Positions 27,001 through 39,000 of a DNA stretch of 64,000 bases are shown in pieces. The notes below the pieces were generated by a model. The model saw only the letters and a program-made list of their open reading frames with translations, had not been told where the DNA came from and searched no databases. Position 1 is the first letter of the stretch. Every line of letters begins with the position of its first letter. A program made the translations under genes and the position numbers. This stretch comes from Scolanthus callimorphus. Taxonomy: Eukaryota; Cnidaria; Anthozoa; Actiniaria; Edwardsiidae. The stretch covers positions 11,399,831-11,463,830 of the forward strand of contig CM066914.1 in assembly GCA_033964015.1 (NCBI GenBank). Direction: 5' to 3'.

Positions 27001-30000
27001 GGCTTAACGTGTATCAGTAAAATCGCGGCGTCTTGACTTAACGTGTATCAGTAAAATCGCGGCGTCTTGGCTTAACGTGTATCAGTAAAATCGCGGCGTC
27101 TTGACTTAACGTGTATCAGTAAAATCGCGGCGTCTTGACTTAACGTGTATCAGTAAAATCGCGGCGTCTTGGCTTAGCGTGTATCAGTAAAATCGCGGCG
27201 TCTTGGCTTAACGTGTATCAGTAAAATCGCGGCGTCTTGGCTTAACGTGTATCAGTAAAATCGCGGCGTCTTGACTTAACGTGTATCAGTAAAATCGCGG
27301 CGTCTTGACTTAACGTGTATCAGTAAAATCGCGGCGTCTTGACTTAACGTGTATCAGTAAAATCGCGGCGTCTTGACTTAACGTGTATCAGTAAAATCGC
27401 GGCGTCTTGACTTAACGTGTATCAGTAAAATCGCGGCGTCTTGACTTAACGTGTATCAGTAAAATCGCGGCGTCTTGACTTAACGTGTATCAGTAAAATC
27501 GCGGCGTCTTGACTTAACGTGTATCAGTAAAATCGCGGCGTCTTGACTTAACGTGTATCAGTAAAATCGCGGCGTCTTGGCTTAACGTGTATCAGTAAAA
27601 TCGCGGCGTCTTGACTTAACGTGTATCAGTAAAATCGCGGCGTCTTGGCTTAACGTGTATCAGTAAAATCGCGGCGTCTTGGCTTAACGTGTATCAGTAA
27701 AATCGCGGCGTCTTGGCTTAACGTGTATCAGTAAAATCGCGGCGTCTTGGCTTAACGTGTATCAGTAAAATCGCGGCGTCTTGACTTAACGTGTATCAGT
27801 AAAATCGCGGCGTCTTGACTTAACGTGTATCAGTAAAATCGCGGCGTCTTGACTTAACGTGTATCAGTAAAATCGCGGCGTCTTGACTTAACGTGTATCA
27901 GTAAAATCGCGGCGTCTTGACTTAACGTGTATCAGTAAAATCGCGGCGTCTTGACTTAACGTGTATCAGTAAAATCGCGGCGTCTTGACTTAACGTGTAT
28001 CAGTAAATCGCGGCGTCTTGGCTTAACGTGTATCAGTAAAATCGCGGCGTCTTGACTTAACGTGTATCAGTAAAATCGCGGCGTCTTGGCTTAACGTGTA
28101 TCAGTAAAATCGCGGCGTCTTGGCTTAACGTGTATCAGTAAAATCGCGGCGTCTTGGCTTAGCGTGTTAGTAAGCGAGTGAAGCTTGGAGACTCTGGTAC
28201 CCAGGGTAGCTTGGTCTGTGAGGGCCCACAATACACCTATTTCAAAAAGTATCGCTTTGGGAATTGGTCTTTGGCCGTCCAGCACCATTGTTTGGTGGTC
28301 ACTCTATACGGGTTTAGGCCCAATGGGTATGGATTTGGGGATGGGTATGGATTTGGGGCTCCTGAGGTCTGCCGTAAACTATCGTTTTTCGCTTGTTTGG
28401 TCTCTGATAGTAGTATGGCTATCCTATAAACAAATTTCGATCAAAGTAGTGCCGCATTTACCGATAAAGAGAGTGAAGAAAGTTTTTTCTTCACCATTAT
28501 ATGTATGAATATTCCTGACTATTTCTTCTTTTCTGGCAAGCAAATGTTGGTATTAACTCCTTAAAAATGTTTATATCTCTTCTCTAGTCGTTTCGTGTGC
28601 TGAAACGCCCTGGCGACACAGCTTCTCAGTACGTGGATCTACTACCTCACATCAAACACAAATACATCAAATTCATAGCGACAGCCTGTGAACCTGATAT
28701 CCTGAACCTGAACTCTTGCTGCCTGAGTTTTGACATCATAACATCGGAGAGTAAGTAACATTTTGAGATCACGTGACCGCGATAACCATTGACCGTGACC
28801 GTGACCGTGACCGTGACCGTGACCGTGACCGTGTCAATGCTATGGACTTTAACCCCGACCTTGACACCACTATGCAGATTCCAGTGGCTTCACCGACAAC
28901 GCCACATGAATCAGTTGTAAATGGTAGCTGTTTACATATCATGTCCAAAGCTGTTTCGTGTAGTGCCAGTCGGACGATGGTCAGGGATATTTGAGTTGAA
29001 ATTTAGACTGTTGCTACTATTTTTGTAAGTAATAACGTTTTCATTCTGATGTACATGGTGATTTGCAGGCTATAAAGATAACAAAGAAGCCCCGATTGTA
29101 TCGTCTGGTCAAGTGAATTCAAGTACAGGCTTCTCGTTGTCATACAAAAAATCCTAGGGAGTGCTACTGGGGCATACACCCTGGTAGTCCAGAACGCCAA
29201 GACAAAATGGTCCCTCGAGGCCCCTGCAACCGAGCCCCCAACAATATGGACCCATCTGGCCTTCACTTGGACTAGGCATGACCTCAGCCTGTACATAAAC
29301 GGCGTTCTGCTCAGTAATAATTACTTTCTAGCTTTCGGTGATTACGATAATCTCAATAGTCACCTTCGTATTGGCGCTGATAGCTCAAACCAACCTAATG
29401 CATGGACGTTGCTACCCCTTCTTCGTATCAAAGATCTTCGCATCTGGGATAACTATTTCACACCGAAGGAAATGCAAACGATGATGTCCTTGGAGCTCAG
29501 AAGAGGTATAATTGCTTGGTATATTAATTATGTAAAGGTTATTTTGAGGTTCCAAGGGGTTCTTGGGGAGGCGAGCAATTTACTTTACTAAAATTATTAA
29601 TATTATTACTTAATGTCACCTGACAAACTTCCTGAACATACCCTTGGTATCCATTTTTCTTCAGACTTTTCAGGCCGGCAGAAACACAAAATGTTGCGTA
29701 CGCCAAAACCGCCAAAACAAATCATGGAACAGAAACGATGCACAGAACCCTGTTAAAGGAATGAGATTAAACGCCGATTTGTCACAGTGTGTAGAAGTAG
29801 ACGAGGCAGACCACCCTTATTGGCAGGTGGACCTGGCGGATCTTTATCTCGTTTCAGACGTCATTATAGTTAATATGGCCACCAACGAGCCGCATGATTT
29901 CCGAATTCTCGTATCGCAAATCCCTGACGCTTCGAAGGCTCTATCTTGCGGAGGAGTCCTGAGCTTGAAGGGGCTTGTCCGTGCACACTATACGTGCTCT

Positions 30001-33000
30001 CCGCCGATACTTGGAAGGCACGTCGCTATACAAAATACGGAATCACCGCTAGTTCTCTGCGCTGTGGAAGTATACGGTAAGGAATAGATATAGCATTACC
30101 TAAAAGAAGAGCCCCTAAAACGTTTACAAGTTGTACATTGCGCCGAAAAGGTGAATTTAGTCGTTTATTTCTAAAAAATTGTTGTTGTTGTGAAAAAATT
30201 ATTTTCTCTCAAAGTTTGCGCCGCCCCTCCCCCATGGCTACATGTTTGTGAACTCAACCTCGTAGTCCTTCTCTCTCTCAAAGGTCTGAGCCCCCCCCCC
30301 CCCCCTCATCCTATTCTTTCTCAAAGGTTTACGTCCCCCTGGCTACGTGTTTGTGAACTCATCCCCTCATCCTATTCTCTCTCAAAGGTCCGCGTCCCCC
30401 TGGCTACGTGTTTGTGAACTCATCCCTCATCCTTTTTTCTCTCAAAGATTTGCGTCCCCTGGCTACGTGTTTGTGAACTCATCCCCTCATCCTTTTCTCT
30501 CAAAGGTTTACGTCCCCCTGGCTACGTGTTTGTGAACTCATCCCCTCATCCTTTTCTCTCTCAAAGATTTGCGTCCCCTGCCTACGTGTTTGTGAACTCA
30601 TCCCTCATTCTATTCTCTCAAAGGTCCGCGCCCCCCTGGCTACGTGTTTGTGAACTCATCCCCTCATCCTTTTCTCTCTCAAAGGTTTGCGTCCCTCTGG
30701 CTACGTGTTTGTGAACTCATCCCCTCATCCTTTTCTCTATCAAAGGTCCGCGCCCCCTGGCTACGTGTTTGTGAACTCATCCCCTCATCCTTTTCTCTCA
30801 AAGGTTACGTCCCCCTGGCTACGTGTTTGTGAACTCATCCCCTCATCCTTTTCTCTCAAAGGTTTACGCCCCCCTGGCTACGTGTTTGTGAACTCATCCC
30901 TCATCCTTTTCTCTCTCAAAGGTTTGCGTCCCCCTGGCTACGTGTTTGTGAACTCATCCCCTCATCCTTTTCTCTCTGAAAGGTTTACGTCCCCCTGGCT
31001 ACGTGTTTGTGAACTCATCCCCTCATCCTTTTTCTCTCAAAGATTTACGTCCCCTGGCTACGTGTTTGTGAACTCATCCCCTCATTCTATTCTCTCAAAG
31101 GTTTACGTCCCCCTGGCTACGTGTTTGTGAACTCATCCCTTCATCCTTTCCTCTCTCAAAGGTTTGCGTCCCCCTGGCTACGTGTTTGTGAACTCATCCC
31201 TCATCCTTTTCTCTCAAAGGTCCGCGCCCCCCTGGCTACGTGTTTGTGAACTCATCCCCTCATTCTATTCTCTCAAAGGTTTACGTCCCCCTGGCTACGT
31301 GTTTGTGAACTCATCCCTTCATCCTTTTCTCTCAAAGGTTACGTCCCCCTGGCTACGTGTTTGTGAACTCATCCCCTCATCCTTTTCTCTCTGAAAGGTT
31401 TACGTCCCCCTGGCTACGTGTTTGTGAACTCATCCCCTCATCCTTTTCTCTCTCAAAGATTTGCGTCCCCCTGGCTACATGTTTGTGAACTCATCCCTCA
31501 TCCTTTTCTCTCTCAAAGGTTTACGCCCCCCTGGCTACGTGTTTGTGAACTCATCCCTCATCCTTTTCTCTGTCAAAGGTTTCCGCCCCCCTGGCTACGT
31601 GTTTGTGAACTCATCTCCTCATCCTTTCTCTCTGAAAGGTTTACGTCCCCCTGGCTACGTGTGTTGTGAACTCATCCCCTCATCCTTTTCTCTCAAAGGT
31701 TTACGTCCCCCTGGCTACGTGTTTGTGAACTCATCCCCTCATCCTTTTCTCTCAAAGGTTTACGTCCCCCTGGCTACGTGTTTGTGAACTCATCCCTCAT
31801 CCTTTCTCTCTCAAAGGTTTACGTCCCCTGGCTACGTGTTTGTGAACTCATCCCTTCATCCTTTTCTCTCTCAAAGGTTTGCGTCCCCCTGGCTACGTGT
31901 TTGTGAACTCATCCCTTCATCCTTTTCTCTCTCAAAGGTTTACGTCCCCCTGGCTACGTGTTTGTGAACTCATCCCTCATCCTTTTCTCTCTCAAAGGTT
32001 TACGTCCCCCTGGCTACGTGTTTGTGAACTCATCCCTTCATCCTTTCCTCTCTCAAAGGTTTGCGTCTCCCTGGCTACGTGCTTGTGAACTCATCCCTCA
32101 TCCTTTTCTCTCTCAAAGGTTTGCGCCCCCCTGGCTACGTGTTTGTGAACTCATCCCCTCATCCTATGAAAGTGGACGGTAAAGTGAGATACCGAACACC
32201 ATTCGTCTTACCAACACGCACGTGTTTCTCATTCTACTACCGCATGAACGGCTCGTACCAGGACGCCTTAACGTGTACTCGAGCGGTTACCAAGGGCGGG
32301 AGAGACTGCTGTGGAGAGTGGCCGGTTACCATGACAACATGACACGCGGCGTGTGGCAACTGGGTCGAGTGGCTATCAAGGAGAACATCAACTACCAGGT
32401 TAAAAGTGTCGCCTAAAGCTAATATGACCAAAAGAATCTTTACTTCCATAGCACAAAAAAGCATTTTTGAAAGCGGAGGACACCACCTCCGATTTCTCCG
32501 ATTTCCTCTGTTTCGCCTCTGAACAACAACTCGTTTTTCTAGCAACATTTTCGGATCTCAGCTTTGATAGCAAAGACCATGGCTTTTTAGTTCCCAGGTT
32601 TGATTTTATCTGTATAGGACCGAGAAATTATTCTATATCTTACTAATAACCGTCAACGTTCAGTAACGGTGTGTTCCATACACGTACATTTGCAACATTG
32701 CGACAAATGTCGTTGGTCGTGAAACCAGCATCCTTTCCATCTGATTGTAAACGCTTCTCTCCCTTTTAGGTCATCATTGAAGCTATAGACAGTCACCGTT
32801 ACGACGGAGAAATCGCATTCGAGAACATCACCTTAACAGACGACGTCAATTGTTCCCTAGTTCCCCCACACGCATGTCTACGTTTGGCAGGTACAGTAAA
32901 AACCCGCCTGTAAGAACCAACATCTTTTCAAAGTTTGCCAAAATAGGTTCATATATTTTGGGGTAGTTATTGCCAGTTTAGGCTAAGTAGTTTCTTAATG

Positions 33001-36000
33001 AGGTTCTTAATTTCTATGGAGGAGACATGGTTATTGATTACCAGAAAATTGTAAAAGATGTGTTTTGCCCTTCATATTTAAGCTATTTTGAATTCTAAGT
33101 ACATGAAATTAAACAAAAAATGAATGAATATACATGTATGCGTTTTGGAGTAATTCAATTTTGTCATCTACATGAAATGTACTGTAACCCCACATATAAT
33201 AACCTGTTTGAATTTGCTTGGCTAGACAGATTCTTATATTTTGGATCGTATCAAAATGACAAATTTCTGCCAGCAGGTTCTTAAATCCCTAGGTTCTTAC
33301 AAGCGGTTTTTTTTACTGTAATATTTAACACTTATTTACTGGAACCAAGGGAAACAGTATGTTTCGTGGTCCCGAGACCGCTGATGTTTTACGAAGCGGA
33401 GCTGAGAAAAAAAAGTGTCTGGTATTGCACCATTGTGCTCGCTAGAATGGACGACGATTTTCTTTTGTCTCCACACGATTGTGAAAGTGCCGACGAGTAT
33501 AGCCTACATAATCGGCATCACACAGATCACATGTTAATTGGTACACAACAGATTGCCGGCACACAAGTGAAGGCTTACACTATGCTAGTATAAGATATCT
33601 TTAGTGCTTAGATTGTTAAGTCTTTTCTTAATCATATTTGCAGATGGTTGGTCCTTAAAATAATAACTGTAACAGTATCCAAAGGCTCTCATGACGACTT
33701 CGGGCGGGGCTCCATACTCATTTTACTCCCAACAACCCGTTTGATGGTTTCTCGACTCGACTTGGGTTTGTTGAAAAGAGACCAGTCCGATGACAACCGT
33801 TAGGCACGGTCTACCATGGTGATTTTGAAAATGGAGGAGAAGATATACACCTTGGTCTCAGCTTTCGGTGCTCGGTTACATAGCTCCATTCCCAGAAAGG
33901 GGAGCGATCATTCACTTTCAACCTCCATGGTGAACTGGACAGCTGAATGGGCGCGGTTTAGGGTCTCTAGAGATTGTTCAGCAGTCTCAGTTAACGTACT
34001 ATCGCACTCATAAAACATTTCTTTAAAATATTTTTTTATTCTGCAGGAATCCAGTCCAGAATGATCGAGCATCTTCCAAAATATCGAGACAGTCTGGAGA
34101 GTATGTTGTCGACCTCGGATTTTGGTCAGCGCTACTGGGTGCGTTGCTATGGTGCGTTAGAGCAAGGCTGGAATGCGAGTGTTCTTCATCGTAACTGTGA
34201 CAACAAAAAACCCTTACTGGTTCTTATCAGGGAAGGGTCTTATTTGTTTGGCGCTTTCACAGAAAATGGTTTATTGGCCGATCATTCACAGGACTTTGAC
34301 TGGGCATATAAGCGCCCGGCCGCACAATCTTCTGACTACAATGCTGGGGGGTATCTGGCTTCGTCTGCTGTTGATGAAAGCGGCACAACAACCTCGCACA
34401 CCGCTAATAACGACCATAACCCATGGCTTCGGGTGGACCTCATGGCGGAGGTTTTAGTCTACAAAATATTTATTAGAAACAGGCACGATTGTTGTCCTGA
34501 GCGTCTTCATGACTTTGAAATTCGGATCGGAAGCAGCGTTGATCACGTGACCAACCCACGCTGTGGTGGCCTTCACAACATGTCAGCCCTGCAAACCGCC
34601 TTCTTTGACTGTGATCCCGCGATACGAGGACGATACGTTAGCATTAGCAAGAACACAACCGTTTTGAGTATTGGACAGCTCAAAGTGTTTGGTAAGTTAA
34701 ATAGGTTTCCCTGGTGTAGGGTCTAAAGGGCGGTCGTTAGGCTTAGATATACATCACAGGTCTTGCATATTATAATAATATGGATAATATGGGTGTGTAT
34801 GAGACACACTCTGTATAAATTGTATCTCATGTTTTGAGTTAGGAACTACTTCTCATGCTCCATGTTTCAGGTGTTCGAGCCATTCCATCACACAAGGCAT
34901 TTATCTTCACCCTTCACGGGAAAAACGTCAATCACGTCAAACTCAGTGTACGACCAAACGAGTCCGATTTCGCGGGGTACTACAGAAAGCAAGGTTTGTT
35001 ATTCGGTGCCCATGATCTGACAGTGGACGTGGAGAGCAGAATTGTTAGTGTTCGCTTGGGCAGCTCTTATAACTCGCTATCACCCAGTCAAAGTTTAGCA
35101 GACAAAGATGTTTTTCAAGCAAGTGATGTGGAAGTTCTGACGATTGGAGGTAGGCTATATTACTATGTGTGGCTCCAGCGACCACTAAGGTCTAGACTTC
35201 CTTGTATGGTTTTAGCTTGGTATATTCACGTTACAATGGTCGGAGTAATACAGCCTATAATTATTATTAGTTATAGTAATAACAATAGGTTACTCGATGT
35301 TATAAGAACCTTTAGTATAATTACTCAAGTGACTAATCCGCGCGCTGATTGATCGAGCGTTTTACTCAAATGATATAAATGATGGCAAATTGCCTAATAT
35401 GCTCCCCCTCCCCTAGATACTTTGTGTGACCCCCCTTGTCTGGAGGGAGAGTACTGTGACGAGATGTTAGGGATGTGTATTTGTAATGACACTCGCAGGG
35501 ATGTCTAATATGCTCCCCCTCCCCTAGATACTTTGTGTGACCCCCCTTGTCTGGAGGGAGAGTACTGTGACGAGATGTTAGGGATGTGTATTTGTGATGA
35601 CACTCGCAGGGATGTCGAATGGTGTCAGCAACGTAGAGGTATGTGACAGTGGCTGATCCAGGTTTAGAAAACGGGGTCGTTTTTGACGTTTTAAAAAGCT
35701 TTTTCAATTTCCAAGCAAGATATTCTATTGAAAAACTATTTTAGATATCTGTCTGAAAACTATTTTAGATATCGATAGCATATAACGTGCTGCATCGTTT
35801 TAATTTAATTTTACTATCATTATATTTTACATCAGTTTTTCTTTCTTTGTTTTTGCTAAAAAACGGGGGGTCAGCGTCCGTACCTATGCCAGGTCGCCAA
35901 TGTAAACCATCGTATAGCGATGACAAAACTGCGCGTAAGCAATCATAAGCTTGAAATTGAAGCAGGGCGTTACAAAAGGCCCTACAAACCACCAGAAGGA

Positions 36001-39000
36001 AGGGTGTGTTTTTTTGGTAAATCCGCGAAATGGAAGATGAAAAACATTTCATGTTAAACTGCAAAATGTATGATGAAAAACGAAGAACATTTTTCCAAAA
36101 TTTTCAATCGAAAATGAAAATAGACTTTTTAATGCTGGGCGGCAAATCAAGGGACACATCTCGCCTGGTGGCTATTAATACGTTTGGGAATGCCTTAATT
36201 TGAGAGCCGGCCTCATCACGAAGAACCACTACTCTTGTACATACTTTTATAATGTTTATTGGACAAATGCTGATGTAGACATGTATACAAAGTATCAATA
36301 AACACATCATATCATATCATATCAACGCGTCACCTCTAGATCCGTCCCTGTGTGAATATAGACTTTCACAATGAAACACCTTATTTCATGTCATTATCTA
36401 ACCACGCCTCCTTTTCTGAGGTGACTGAAGTGATCCTGTCACCATTATACTTCGTGGTAAGAAATGCCCAAACCATGTTAGTATGTATCGCACTACGTGC
36501 AGAAAGGGGCTCGCCCAAGCTTTTGGGATTTGGATTTGGCTTGCTGGAGATTCAAATCGCTTCGCCGGTATAACAATTCTGTTGAAAATAATTGCTATTT
36601 TGGTAGCTTTATAACAATTCTCTAAAAGTCATGCCAAGGCATGCGTCCAACTTGAACTTTATTTAGAGTACATACTTACATATTTATACACACCACTAGC
36701 GAAAAAGCTAGTCGAGGCAGGCCGTGTTCTCTGCCAATGCTGATGTCCTATAGGAGTGCCTTTGATAATAGTCTGAGCACAATAAAGGATCCAGATTAAA
36801 TACATACAAATAATTATTCCTTCCTAAACAATGCTCATGAACAAAATTGAACAACATTTATGTTGTCGCGCTAGATTTTAAACCCCGCCATTGATGTAAT
36901 TTCATTGTAGGCTTAAGTCTAGCTTAAACATTTCAGGCTCTTGGCCAGGGGGAATTTCGGGGGTGCGCAAGCATCCCCCACGCGACAAGGGCTTGAAATT
37001 CAGACGGGACAAAAGAGAATGTACACTAAAAAAGACTGAAAACACTGTTATGCTATACTACGTTTTCTCAATAAAAAAAAACCTGTATTCATACCACGTT
37101 GGTCCGCTTTTCTAGATATCAATAATGGCACGTGTATTCATGGAAACAGGCTTTAATTTCCATTTATTATGTTTCTGTATAGCTAGTCTTAGTATATATT
37201 ATAATAGTTTATAATTAAGCAATAAAAGTACTTTCCGTGTGCTCTCTGTTTTCTTACAAACACGAGGGGGATGTTGGGAGAACTGTGCGGCTCGTGTCTT
37301 TCAAGTTTTTTGCGAGTGTCTTTCAAGTTTTATCAGTTCGACCAACATTCCCCGAGTGTTTGTAAGAAACCAGAGAGCACGCAGAAAGTATTTTTATTGC
37401 TTTTAGAAAATAACATACACACGCGCGACAGCGTTGCGTGACAATCGTGTTTCTCAGGTCTCTTACAAACACGCCTTTCAACCAATCAGAATGCGCACAT
37501 TCACAATACAACATAGGTGTTATTTTCTAATAAGATATTATAATAGTTGTATTTGCCTGATGTTTTAACCGTGTATAGTTTTAATAAAGGTGATGATGAT
37601 GATGGTTAGCACAGTCCCCTTCCACCCCCCCCCCCCCCCAAAAAAAAAAAAAATTCCTGGCTACGGGCCCGAATTTTCATATAAATTCTTTTTCTTTCCC
37701 TTGTGACATGAAAGTTATATTTTTATACACAGAACTACAAAATAAACGTGACGACTACTGCGCCTTACAATGTGGTTCGATCTGTAGCTCGCCCCCATGC
37801 AAGCCATGCTTTGCAAGATTCGATGTAAAACTTAACACCGTGGTCAAGAATTGAGATGCTATGTCGAGGATTCGTTAACAGGTGATAGACAGCGATACAA
37901 CACAACTAAAAACTCGCCCAATTTGTACAGCAGAGATGCGGACCTTAGAGCACTAGGACAGGGTACGTCTGTTATACTCTGCACTGCCACATTTTGCCTT
38001 GAGATGATGAGGAGGAGGGGGAGGAGGAGGAAAAGAAGGAGGGAAAGGATAGGAGGTGGAGGAGAAAGAAGAGGAGAAGGAAGAAGAGGATCATGATTCA
38101 TCATGTCATCCAAATAATTTTCAGTGTACCGCAGTTACTCGAATAAGCGCCGCCATAGATTAAGTGTCACGCTCGAATAAGCCCCGCATATAATGGAAAA
38201 GTTTTAATAAACGCCGCGGTGTTCTTTCGAGTAAATACAGTATGGAGGTGATGATGATGTCAGTGAGAACCCTTTGATATAGTCAAATGATGAAATCATT
38301 TGTTCGTTGAGACAGAGATGATTAACACATATTTTTCGATTTTCAATTTATCAGGTTATCCCGAGCTAGTCATTGACTCATTGACCCGCGAGGCCTTGCT
38401 TTACTGGCCAGCAGATAGCGAAATAGACTTTAAGGAGATTAACTCTGTTGGTACTTGGAGTGATGGAGTGTCTGCTATGACAGTCCGTGGTGTCCGTGGC
38501 AATGCCGTAGCATTTAATGGCTCGGGAGAACCACTAGTTCTACTGCCACATCCTTTTCACAACTGTTTCTCGAAGCCAACATATTGCAAGCCCGGTTTGA
38601 CCATCGCTCTTTGGATAAGGTTTACATCTGTCAAATCTCAAGTATTCTTCTCTACCCAGTCAAGTTCAAACGATAGAGGATGTCGTATTTATCAGCAGCT
38701 CATTGCGTATCCAATATTGCTGTGTCTGTATCAAAACGCAACATTCAACTCCTGAAGGTATTCACAGCCTCAAGAGGTATCTGGACTCACATTGCTTTCA
38801 CTTACATCAACAACCCAATCCTTCGAGTATATCGCGATGGTGAAGCAGTAACTACGTTTTTAGCAGATGAACATCTACTCGCAGCTATTCCTGACGTACG
38901 CAAATCGCCTGTGACGCTTGGTGAGATGGGATCGGGCCTGCCTGATGCGTCAATTGATGACGTCATGATCTTCTTTAGACGCCTACAGGACACGGAAATC

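Noticed and set aside
25394..28166. Possible CRISPR-like array
   Set aside because: Contiguous head-to-tail 34-bp units without unique spacers, in an animal intron.
30190..32182. Long overlapping ORFs with GYVFVNSSPHP-type repeats
   Set aside because: They are translations of the 60-bp minisatellite in several frames; length variation between units breaks every frame.
37963..38096. Arg/Gly-rich continuation of the Cys-rich exon
   Set aside because: It translates a polypurine tract beyond a good GTACGT donor.
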